Source of the DNA: Hyunsoonleella flava
GTDB lineage: Bacteria > Bacteroidota > Bacteroidia > Flavobacteriales > Flavobacteriaceae
DNA: 64,000 nucleotides
Assembly: GCF_004310325.1 (NCBI RefSeq)
Contig: NZ_SIRT01000014.1
Span: 1 to 64,000 of the forward strand
Direction: 5' to 3'
The translations under genes were made by a program, and so were the position numbers. This document shows, in pieces, positions 19,599 through 27,583 of this stretch. Position 1 is the first letter of the stretch, and each line of letters starts with the position of its first letter. The notes under the pieces were generated by a model. It was not told the origin of the DNA and made no database searches. It saw only the letters and a list, made by a program, of their open reading frames with translations.

Positions 19599-22049
19599 CT
19601 AATAATTATCGACATTTAAAATTATTTTAACCGACCGAAAATCTTTTACACTAAAGAAGCTATTATTTATTTTAATGATAGCTTCTTTTGTTTTTGATAG
19701 GGATTGCTTTTTTGGAATCTTCACTAAAATATTTTTATAAAATTGATTCCTAATTCTTGATACTGGTGGTGACTCCGGCCCCAAAACATTATCTCCAAAA
19801 ACTTGCCTTAAAGATTTTCCAAACCAAATAGAAGCCTGCTCTACCCTATTATAATCTTTATGCTTTAACGTAATTTTTATCTGTTTATAAACTGGCGGGT
19901 ATTTATAATTGAAACGCTCATCCATTTGCTCCTTAAACATCGCTTCATAATTATTGGCCGAAACTTGTTGTAAAATATTATGATATGGATTATAGGTTTG
20001 CACTAAAACCTTTCCTCGTTTATCGGTTCTCCCCGCTCTTCCTGAAACTTGCATTATCAATTGAAAACTATGTTCATGCGCTCTAAAGTCTGGAAAATTA
20101 AGCATATTATCAGCATTCATAACCCCAACCAATTTTACATTTCTAAAATCCAATCCTTTGGTTAGCATTTGTGTGCCCACCAAAATATCAATTTCCTGTT
20201 GTTCTAATGCTGTAATTATTTTTTCATATCCATATTTTCCTCGTGTCGTATCTAAGTCCATTCGCGCCACATTATGCTCTGGAAATAATACTTTTACTTC
20301 TTCTTCAATTTGTTCTGTTCCAAAACCTTTGTTATCTAACTCGGGGCTTCCACAGGCACTACATGTCTTAATCATAGCGGTATTGTAACCACAATAATGA
20401 CAACGCAATTGATTTCTATATTGATGATATGTTAAACTCACATCGCAATTTGGACATTGTGGTGCATGTCCACAGGTATTACATTCAATGATTGGCGAAA
20501 AGCCTCTACGATTTTGAAATAGTATAATTTGATGTCCTTCTGAAAGCGTCTCAGTCATTTCTTCGATTAATCTATCACTAAAATGACCTTTCATGAGTTT
20601 GCGTTTGTGCTTGTCTTTTATATCAACCAACTCTATTTCTGGCATCAACACATTATTATAGCGGTAGTTTAGCTCTACTAATCCATAACGCTGTTGTTGA
20701 GCATTAAAATAACTTTCTAAACTAGGGGTTGCAGAACCCAGAAGTGTTTTGGCTTGATGCATATTGGCCAAAACAATGGCTGCATCTCTTGCATGATATC
20801 TTGGTGCAGGATCAAATTGCTTAAATGATTGCTCGTGCTCCTCATCTACTATTACCAAACCTAAATTTTGAAAAGGCAAGAATATTGATGATCGAGCGCC
20901 CAAAATTATCTGCGCTTTCTTAGAATTATTTAAAACATTATTCCATACCTCAACACGTTCATGCGATGAATATTTGGAGTGAAATATGGCAACTTTCTCT
21001 CCAAAGTAATTTTGCAATCTACTGACCAATTGCGTTGTTAAAGCTATCTCTGGCAGTAAGTACAACACTTGCTGTTCTTTTTGCAATATTTCCTCAATTA
21101 GCTTTACATAAATTTCTGTTTTACCAGAAGATGTTACGCCATGTAATAAAACCGTATGCTGATTTTCGAATTCAGATTTAATTTCTGATAGCGCTTTTTC
21201 CTGATATTCGTTAAGATGTTTTGAGGCCTCATTGGCTTCTCCAGAATACACTACTCTATCGATTTTAATATGGTATTCCTCCAAAACACCTTTATCGATA
21301 AGCGTCCTAATAATTGCTGAAGACGCTTCACTTTGTGAAATTAATTCTGAGACTTTTACTGGTTTTTTAGTTTTAGACGACAACATAAACAAGGTCATTA
21401 TTACCTGTCTTTGTTTCTTTGCCCTACTTAAATTTTCCAACAATTCTTGAAGCTTTAGCTCCGAAGAATAATCAGAAGCGAGCTTCACATAGCGCACCAA
21501 TTTAGGCTTATACTTTTCAAAAACCTCTTCTTGAACAGATATGGCATCCTTTTCAATCAATCGCTTAATAACTGGCAGAACAGTTTTCTTATCCAAAATA
21601 CTCATCACATCTTGAACTTTTAAAGACGATTGATGATGCAACGCCTCATAGACCAAAAACTCATCATCTTTTAAATCTTCATCATTAAGTTTCGAGGTGG
21701 TTTTGGTAAGTATGGTTTCACTTTCTAAAATAAAGGCATTAGGTAGTGCGGCGCGCATAATATCCCCCATAGTACACATGTAATAGCTTGCTATCCATTC
21801 CCAAAATTTTAGCTGCATTTTGGTTACTAAAGGAACTTCATCCAAGATTTGATGAATATCCTTTGCTTCATAAACCACGGGAGCTTGCTCATGAATATTT
21901 TTTACAATCCCAGTATATATTTTGGATTTCCCAAAAGGCACCGAAACGCGCATTCCCGGTTTTAAAAAATTTGCCTCTGCAGCTGTAACACTATAGGTAA
22001 ATAGTTTCTGCAATGGAATTGGTAATATTACGTCTATAAAGTTTGGCAA
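19599..22049 (-). CDS. priA: Primosomal protein N' (PriA helicase)
   Basis: A DEXH-box 3'-5' helicase that reloads the replisome at stalled forks. Seen: the N-terminal 3'-BD beginning FIDVILPIPLQKLFTYSV, a winged-helix segment, Walker A HGVTSSGKTEIY, Walker B DEEHEQSFKQ, the zinc-binding cysteines CNTCGHAPQCPNC and CHYCGYNTAMIKTCSAC, and the motif V-VI region TDKRGKVLVQT. The first ATG in frame (22157) would overlap the upstream DUF2147 gene by 86 bp and add 36 residues not expected in PriA. TTG at 22049 gives LPNFIDVILPIPL at the N-terminus, 816 residues, and a 22-bp gap, so it is preferred. Confidence 0.95.
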   Translation of the reverse strand: MPNFIDVILPIPLQKLFTYSVTAAEANFLKPGMRVSVPFGKSKIYTGIVKNIHEQAPVVYEAKDIHQILDEVPLVTKMQLKFWEWIASYYMCTMGDIMRAALPNAFILESETILTKTTSKLNDEDLKDDEFLVYEALHHQSSLKVQDVMSILDKKTVLPVIKRLIEKDAISVQEEVFEKYKPKLVRYVKLASDYSSELKLQELLENLSRAKKQRQVIMTLFMLSSKTKKPVKVSELISQSEASSAIIRTLIDKGVLEEYHIKIDRVVYSGEANEASKHLNEYQEKALSEIKSEFENQHTVLLHGVTSSGKTEIYVKLIEEILQKEQQVLYLLPEIALTTQLVSRLQNYFGEKVAIFHSKYSSHERVEVWNNVLNNSKKAQIILGARSSIFLPFQNLGLVIVDEEHEQSFKQFDPAPRYHARDAAIVLANMHQAKTLLGSATPSLESYFNAQQQRYGLVELNYRYNNVLMPEIELVDIKDKHKRKLMKGHFSDRLIEEMTETLSEGHQIILFQNRRGFSPIIECNTCGHAPQCPNCDVSLTYHQYRNQLRCHYCGYNTAMIKTCSACGSPELDNKGFGTEQIEEEVKVLFPEHNVARMDLDTTRGKYGYEKIITALEQQEIDILVGTQMLTKGLDFRNVKLVGVMNADNMLNFPDFRAHEHSFQLIMQVSGRAGRTDKRGKVLVQTYNPYHNILQQVSANNYEAMFKEQMDERFNYKYPPVYKQIKITLKHKDYNRVEQASIWFGKSLRQVFGDNVLGPESPPVSRIRNQFYKNILVKIPKKQSLSKTKEAIIKINNSFFSVKDFRSVKIILNVDNY

Positions 22050-22071
22050 AAGGAGGTGTTTAGGTTGTAAG

Positions 22072-22500
22072 TTAATCTTTAATACGTTCCCAATATTGTG
22101 TGGCATAGAAAAAAGCGACATAACCCCTAACCTGCAACAAATCTTCATTATCTTCATCTAAACCTAATCTACACTTGTACTTTTTTCCTTTCTGGGGGTC
22201 AAAGATGGTACCTCCTTCATAATATCTACCGTCTTTCTCTAGATTTCGAATCAGCACAAACCCCATAATAGGCTTATCCTTATCGTCCCCCTCGCATTTA
22301 ATACATAACGCATCTTTACGATCTGGATTTAAGATATCCACTATTTTTCCAAATACTTTGCCGTTTTCTTTATAAATCTTAACTATTGATTTTGCTTCGC
22401 CAGTTTCATCATCAATGGTTTTCCATTTTCCAAAGATATCTTGAGCGAACATAGAGCAAGAGATCAAACATAAAACTAAAACGGCTATTTTATTTTTCAT
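22072..22500 (-). CDS. DUF2147 secreted protein
   Basis: 142 residues with a signal peptide (MKNKIAVLVLCLISCSMFAQ). The rest matches DUF2147: FGKWKTIDDETGEAKSIV at the start of the mature protein, EGDDKDKPIMG in the middle and the closing RGYVAFFYATQYWER. The fold is a small lipocalin-like beta-barrel; the function is unknown. It overlaps the 3' end of the YihY-family gene by 11 bp, suggesting translational coupling. Confidence 0.9.
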   Translation of the reverse strand: MKNKIAVLVLCLISCSMFAQDIFGKWKTIDDETGEAKSIVKIYKENGKVFGKIVDILNPDRKDALCIKCEGDDKDKPIMGFVLIRNLEKDGRYYEGGTIFDPQKGKKYKCRLGLDEDNEDLLQVRGYVAFFYATQYWERIKD

Positions 22501-23443
22501 TACTTCTAATTTTTCTTAAAATATTTAAAGAGGCATTCAATTCATATCCTAACAGTAGGATATTAGAATTTAACCACAAATAAAGCAACAAGATGAGCAA
22601 AGCCCCAATAGAACCATATAACTCATTATATTTTGAAAAATTATCAATGTAAATTCCAAACAGATAAGAAGTAAGTATAATTAACAATGTGGTAAGCAAA
22701 GCACCGAAGGAAAAAAAGCGGGCATTTCTTCCTTCTTTAGTCCCAAAATAGTACAGGGTTGCCGTTGCTAGGTATACCATAATAACGAAGAACATGTATT
22801 TAGCAAAAATAATCCATCCTAACCCTTGGTCATCATCAAGTACTTCACCACTTAAACTTTCATAAATAGGACTCAAAACATAAATTTGAAAATACCCAAA
22901 AACAGCCACTGTAAGTAGCACTAAAATTGCTAAAATAAGCGCAATACCCAAAGCATACATGTATTGTTGAAAAACATTTCTTGTTAGCTGTTCGTGATAA
23001 GAATTCTCAAAACCAGAAAACACAGCATTAACACCGTTTGCCATTAACAACATGGACAGTAAAAACACTGACGATATCAAGCCTGCACCACTGCCGCTAC
23101 TAATGTTTTCGAAAATGTTAGAAAAGAAAAAATCTGAAGTTTGGGGCGGTAAAAAAGAATTTAAAAAATCGAGAAACTCAGTTTGAAAATCTTCAATTGG
23201 TATGTACGGTATAAGGATGATAACAAATAACAAAAAAGGGAAAATTGCAGTAAAAAAACTAAATGCAATAGCACTGGCTCTGGTGGTAAGTGCGCCCTTT
23301 ACTATTCCTAAAGCATATAATTCTAATAAGTCGTAAACGGACAGTCCTTCAAAACCCGGTAATTTAATCTGCTTTAAAAACCTAACTAAGACATTTATAA
23401 TGGGGATTTTATCTAATTTGTCTTCAATCAGTTTCGTCATCAA
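22490..23443 (-). CDS. YihY/BrkB-family inner-membrane protein
   Basis: 317 residues with about six membrane segments. The family signature is visible near the first helix (TTRASAIAFSFFTAIFPFLLFVI) and near the end (YGSIGALLILLLYLWLNSNILLLGYELNA). These proteins were once called ribonuclease BN, but that activity belongs to another protein; the role is a poorly defined envelope or transport function. The 3' end overlaps the DUF2147 gene. Confidence 0.92.
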   Translation of the reverse strand: MMTKLIEDKLDKIPIINVLVRFLKQIKLPGFEGLSVYDLLELYALGIVKGALTTRASAIAFSFFTAIFPFLLFVIILIPYIPIEDFQTEFLDFLNSFLPPQTSDFFFSNIFENISSGSGAGLISSVFLLSMLLMANGVNAVFSGFENSYHEQLTRNVFQQYMYALGIALILAILVLLTVAVFGYFQIYVLSPIYESLSGEVLDDDQGLGWIIFAKYMFFVIMVYLATATLYYFGTKEGRNARFFSFGALLTTLLIILTSYLFGIYIDNFSKYNELYGSIGALLILLLYLWLNSNILLLGYELNASLNILRKIRSNEK

Positions 23444-23537
23444 TCACTGTAATTTTCAAATATATCTTGCTATTAACGCAAGTTAAAAAATTAGTAGCAT
23501 TAACTAAGAGAATGTTTCAGAAATAAAAAGAAAATTG

Positions 23538-24398
23538 CTATTTAACGGCTTTTAGGCTTAAGTCCATATTATGTACCGAATGTGTCAGAGCACCACAAGA
23601 AATAAAGTCCACTCCACATTCAGCATAATGTCTTACCGTGGTTTCATTAATGTTCCCTGAGGATTCCGTTAAGCACTTATTCCCTATTAATTTCACCGCT
23701 TTTCTGGTATCTTCGTAATCAAAATTATCCAATAGAATACGGTAAATACCATCACTCTGTAAAATCTCTTCTACCTCGATTAAATCTCTAGCCTCTACCA
23801 TGATTTGAAGATCTTTACCTGTTTCCGCTAGATATTCTTTAGTTAAATCAATGGCTTTAGTGATGCCTCCTGCAAAATCAATATGATTGTCCTTTAGCAT
23901 AATCATATCATAAAGTGCAAAACGATGATTTCTTCCTCCTCCTATCTGAACTGCCCATTTTTCGAGCACCCTGATACCTGGTGTCGTTTTCCTAGTATCC
24001 AAAATTTTAGTGTCCGTACCCTTAAGTAAGTCCACAAAAGTTCTTGTTTTAGTGGCAATGGCACTCATACGCTGCATTGCATTAAGCACTGTACGTTCCG
24101 CCTTTAATATAGACTGGGAAGGCCCTTCCACATAAAGCACAACATCTCCGTAAGTAACCGGAGTTCCATCCTCAATTTTTACTTCTACCCTAAGTTTTTT
24201 ATCAACATAGTCAAAAACGCGTCTTGCAAAATTAACACCTGCAATCACACCTTTATCCTTAACAAGAAGCTTAGCTCTTCCTCTCGCATTTTCTGGAATA
24301 CATGCCAAAGAACTATGGTCGCCGTCTCCAACATCCTCTCTTATAGCATTTTCAATAATGTATGCTACTTCTTTTTCAAAATACTCTTTCGTAATCAT
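23538..24398 (-). CDS. nadC: Nicotinate-nucleotide pyrophosphorylase (carboxylating)
   Basis: Makes nicotinate mononucleotide from quinolinate and PRPP in de novo NAD synthesis. At 286 residues it has normal length. Seen: DVGDGDHSSLACIPE near the N-terminus, the catalytic ERTVLNAMQRMSAIATKT segment, DTRKTTPGIRVLEKWAV, GGGRNHRFALYDMIMLKDNH, and ESSGNINETTVRHYAECGVDFIS at the C-terminus (key residues given in pieces). No nadA or nadB is adjacent. Confidence 0.97.
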   Translation of the reverse strand: MITKEYFEKEVAYIIENAIREDVGDGDHSSLACIPENARGRAKLLVKDKGVIAGVNFARRVFDYVDKKLRVEVKIEDGTPVTYGDVVLYVEGPSQSILKAERTVLNAMQRMSAIATKTRTFVDLLKGTDTKILDTRKTTPGIRVLEKWAVQIGGGRNHRFALYDMIMLKDNHIDFAGGITKAIDLTKEYLAETGKDLQIMVEARDLIEVEEILQSDGIYRILLDNFDYEDTRKAVKLIGNKCLTESSGNINETTVRHYAECGVDFISCGALTHSVHNMDLSLKAVK

Positions 24399-24496
24399 AT
24401 TAGGGAATTTGCGCTAAAATAATAAATGGAAGTTTAATTTGCGAATTTTTTAGTTTTAATGCCGAAAAATGCTAATCTCATAAAAAAATGAAATTG

Positions 24497-24504
24497 TAAT
24501 TTTG
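24497..24504 (+). promoter_or_regulatory. -7 box of rlmH, leaderless spacing
   Basis: TAATTTTG ends four bases before the ATG at 24509. If it is the active -7 element, transcription would start at or within a base or two of the start codon. Confidence 0.45.
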
Positions 24505-24508
24505 TGCC

Positions 24509-24982
24509 ATGACAATAAAACTACTTGCCATTGGCAAAACTGATAATAAGGAACTAAATACTTTAATCGATATATATACAAAGCGTTTAAGGCATTATAT
24601 CTCTTTTGATTTTGAAATAATTCCCGATTTAAAAAAGACAAAACACTTAAGCGAAGTTGAACAAAAGCAAAAAGAAGGTGAGCTCATTTTAAATAAACTA
24701 AATTCTGCTGATGTTTTGGTTGTTTTAGATGAAAATGGAAAGCAATATACTTCGGTAGATTTTTCAGGATATCTTCAAAAACATATGAATTCTGGGATAA
24801 AACGACTGGTTTTTGTTATTGGTGGCCCTTATGGATTTTCTGATGATGTTTATAAGAAAGCAAATGGGAAAATATCACTTTCAAAAATGACATTTTCCCA
24901 TCAAATGGTTCGTTTATTTTTTATTGAACAGCTGTATCGCGGGTTTACGATTTTAAGGAATGAGCCTTATCACCATCGATAA
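24509..24982 (+). CDS. rlmH: 23S rRNA (pseudouridine-1915-N3)-methyltransferase
   Basis: 157 residues, a SPOUT methyltransferase acting on helix 69 of 23S rRNA in assembled ribosomes. Diagnostic features: the N-terminal ITIKLLAIGKTDN-like strand, DENGKQYTS, the knot loop VIGGPYGFSDDVY and the C-terminal SFSHQMVRLFFIEQLYRGFTILRNEPYHH pattern (FSHQMVR and EQLYR are key). Its stop abuts the stop of convergent hpf with no gap. Confidence 0.97.
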   Translation: MTIKLLAIGKTDNKELNTLIDIYTKRLRHYISFDFEIIPDLKKTKHLSEVEQKQKEGELILNKLNSADVLVVLDENGKQYTSVDFSGYLQKHMNSGIKRLVFVIGGPYGFSDDVYKKANGKISLSKMTFSHQMVRLFFIEQLYRGFTILRNEPYHHR

Positions 24983-25282
24983 CTAGTGTGTTTTATATAC
25001 CTGTTTACGTTTTTTTAGTTGTCGGTCTAAATCCTTTATGGTCTCTCTTACCGAAACTTCAAAATTATGTTCATTAGAAGTTGCATATATCCTAGGTCCT
25101 GGAAGGCTCAACTCTATATTACATATTTTACCTGCGTCATGATCCTTTTCGTCTTGTTTGAAGTACACCATGGCGCTTATTAAAAACTCATATTTATTAA
25201 ACAATTTACCTAATTTTTCTTCTGTGAACTCAGAGAGTGTTTCACTAACATCTACACCTACATATTGAAAATTTACTGTCAT
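24983..25282 (-). CDS. hpf: Short ribosome hibernation promoting factor (HPF/RaiA family)
   Basis: 99 residues, so the short form: only the ribosome-binding domain and a basic tail (LDRQLKKRKQVYKTH), lacking the C-terminal dimerisation domain of long HPF. The start (MTVNFQYVGVDVSETLSEFTEEKLGKL) and the IELSLPGPRIYATSNEHNFEVSV region fit the sigma-54 modulation protein family. It presumably binds stalled 30S subunits in starvation. Convergent with rlmH. Confidence 0.9.
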   Translation of the reverse strand: MTVNFQYVGVDVSETLSEFTEEKLGKLFNKYEFLISAMVYFKQDEKDHDAGKICNIELSLPGPRIYATSNEHNFEVSVRETIKDLDRQLKKRKQVYKTH

Positions 25283-25435
25283 AATCCATTTACTTTTTAA
25301 TTGTTAATTCTTATCTAAGATACAAATTTCCACCCTCATCTTGAATGACTAAAATCATAAAAAATATTAAATTTTTTCAATTTCATGAAAGTTGGGCTAG
25401 TGCTTTTCGTCTATACTTATATAAACCAGTATATT

Positions 25436-25819
25436 ATGGGAAAAGCAATAACACAGGATATAATAGTTTTTGATGGCGAATGTAATTTATGCAATGGTGT
25501 GGTGGGTTGGCTGTTAAAATTTGCCCCAGCTGATGTGTTTCAATTTGTAGCGTTTCAATCACCCTATGGCCAACAGCTTCTAAAAAATTATGGTTTCCCA
25601 ACAAAGCGGCTGGATACTGTAATTTTAATAGATAACGAAGGTATACAAACACACTCAGATGGCTTTTTGAAGATTGTTTCAAAAATACCAAAGTGGCAAC
25701 GAGTTGCTGCGCTTTTAGCATTCATCCCTAGATTAATTCGCGATTACATCTATAAAACGGCTTCAAGAAATAGAGTGAAATGGTTTGGCAAATCCAAAAG
25801 CTGTACTATTAGTTTTTAA
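25436..25819 (+). CDS. DCC-family thiol-disulfide oxidoreductase (DUF393)
   Basis: The family starts IVFDGECNLCNGVV, with the CxxC (Cys16, Cys19) and the DxD/DGxC signature that names it. The ATG at 25436 (MGKAITQDIIVFDG) is preferred over the upstream ATG at 25385, which adds 17 residues outside the family pattern. 127 residues; contains KIPKWQRVAALLAFIPRLIRDYIY and ends with KSCTISF. Redox function is inferred from the family; no physiological partner is visible. Confidence 0.9.
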   Translation: MGKAITQDIIVFDGECNLCNGVVGWLLKFAPADVFQFVAFQSPYGQQLLKNYGFPTKRLDTVILIDNEGIQTHSDGFLKIVSKIPKWQRVAALLAFIPRLIRDYIYKTASRNRVKWFGKSKSCTISF

Positions 25820-25845
25820 AAAACATAAATTTTCACATAGTTATT

Positions 25846-26856
25846 CTATTCTAAAATTTCTATTTGTTTCAAAATCTGAGATTCAGATATCAAATAAGGT
25901 TTGTTATTTCTAATAGCTTGATAAACATCTTCAAAAATATTCATGTAGTTAGACCTGATTGATGGTATTCTTTCTTGTGTTTTGTTAATACCGTTTTCAT
26001 AATAAGTCAATATACCTTCTTTACCATCTTCCTCAATACCAAACAGCTTATCGTTTGGTTTTATTCCTAACTCTAATTGGTCTTCTTGCACATCTGCTCG
26101 CTCCTTAACATAAGCACCATTTTTACCGTATAAAACGAATGCTGGCATTGGATGAGCAACCAATAAACTTGCTGTTATAAACACCTGTAATCCTTTGGGG
26201 TACTTTAAATGTATTTGAGCATAATCATCTATTTGGGTTTTGGGTCTAAACTGTCCTGAAGATTTACGCCATTCAATTGGATCACCAAATAAGGAAATTG
26301 CTGCATCAACACTGTGCGCTCCCAAATTGTACATGATACTATTTCCTGCTATAGGAGATTCTTTGTAAGCATTATCGCTTAGTGCATAAATATATCTATC
26401 ATATCTAAAATGAACTTCTATTAAATCACCAAGTATACCAGTTTCTAAAACTTTTTTCACAGATAAATAATCACTGTCATAACGCCTATTTTGATATGGT
26501 AGGATAAGACGGTTGTGTTTTTTAGCTTCTTTATAAAGCTCTTTTGCCTCATCTAAAGTTACCGTAAATGGTTTTTCCATTATAATATGCTTCCCAGATT
26601 GGATTGCTTTTAAGCCAAACTCAAAATGTGTGGCACTCGGTGTGTTCACCACAACTAGCTCAATTTCAGAATCTTTCAACAATTCATCAATCGCATCATA
26701 GCTTTTAATCTGTGGATATTTTAATTGAGCCCTTTTTTTCGTTCGCTCTACAATAGCATACAAATGGAAGCCAGAATGCAATTCTAAAAACGGACAGTGA
26801 AATAAACTTCCTGATTTTCCATATGATAAGACTCCTGTTTTTATTTTTTGAATCAT
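25846..26856 (-). CDS. Gfo/Idh/MocA-family oxidoreductase
   Basis: An NAD(P)-dependent dehydrogenase family acting on sugars or related polyols. Start at 26856 gives MIQKIKTGVLSYGKSGSLFH, the Rossmann nucleotide-binding start, and 336 residues. An in-frame ATG at 26976 would add 40 residues and overlap the divergent rdgB gene. The EKP motif (IIMEKPFTV) and the substrate-domain segment with SIMYNLGAHSVDAAISLFG, including the conserved His, are visible. The substrate cannot be told from sequence. Confidence 0.92.
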   Translation of the reverse strand: MIQKIKTGVLSYGKSGSLFHCPFLELHSGFHLYAIVERTKKRAQLKYPQIKSYDAIDELLKDSEIELVVVNTPSATHFEFGLKAIQSGKHIIMEKPFTVTLDEAKELYKEAKKHNRLILPYQNRRYDSDYLSVKKVLETGILGDLIEVHFRYDRYIYALSDNAYKESPIAGNSIMYNLGAHSVDAAISLFGDPIEWRKSSGQFRPKTQIDDYAQIHLKYPKGLQVFITASLLVAHPMPAFVLYGKNGAYVKERADVQEDQLELGIKPNDKLFGIEEDGKEGILTYYENGINKTQERIPSIRSNYMNIFEDVYQAIRNNKPYLISESQILKQIEILE

Positions 26857-26950
26857 ATAAATTTTTTCTTGGATAAACCTGTAATCTAATTTAGTGTTTT
26901 TTATATGAACCATTATCCTCGTACTTTTGGTATAACTATTAATTTTAATT

Positions 26951-27538
26951 ATGCTATTAGTTTTTGCCACAAACAATCAAAACAAACTAAAAGAGGTTCA
27001 AACCTTAATTCCTGAAAATATTGAACTTTTAGGTTTGAAAGATATAGGATGTTTTGAGGATGTTCCTGAAACCAAAGAGACCATAGAGGACAATGCCATT
27101 CAAAAAGCCGAATATATCCAAACCCACTACGGTTACGATTGTTTTGCCGATGATACCGGATTGGAAGTTGACGAACTTCATGGTGCTCCGGGAGTATATT
27201 CAGCAAGATATGCCGGCCCACAAAGAGATGCAGCGGATAACACAGCGCTTCTTCTTAAAAATCTTGAGCAAACCACAAACAGAAATGCGCAGTTTAAAAC
27301 CGTAATTGCACTTTCGCTTAATAGCAAACTCTCAACATTCACAGGAATTTGCAAAGGAGAAATTACCACAGAAAAACATGGTGAAAAAGGTTTTGGTTAC
27401 GACCCTGTTTTTAAACCCTTAGGCCATGATGAAACCTTTGCAGAAATGGATTTAGCATTAAAAAATCAAATTGGACATCGTGGAAAAGCAGTAAATCAAC
27501 TTGTAGATTTCCTGAATAAACTTTCTGAAAAAAAATAG
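26951..27538 (+). CDS. rdgB: Non-canonical purine NTP pyrophosphatase
   Basis: Hydrolyses dITP, XTP and ITP to monophosphates, keeping them out of DNA. 195 residues; the start MLLVFATNNQNKLKEVQTL, the CFADDTGLEVDELHGAPGVYSARYAG substrate loop, and EKGFGYDPVFKP with the C-terminal NQIGHRGKAVNQL are diagnostic. Divergent from the oxidoreductase gene, and 45 bp before relA/spoT in the same direction. Confidence 0.96.
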   Translation: MLLVFATNNQNKLKEVQTLIPENIELLGLKDIGCFEDVPETKETIEDNAIQKAEYIQTHYGYDCFADDTGLEVDELHGAPGVYSARYAGPQRDAADNTALLLKNLEQTTNRNAQFKTVIALSLNSKLSTFTGICKGEITTEKHGEKGFGYDPVFKPLGHDETFAEMDLALKNQIGHRGKAVNQLVDFLNKLSEKK

Positions 27539-27583
27539 AAAATCTGTATTGGCTATTAAAACGGTTTATCTTATTTTTATTCG

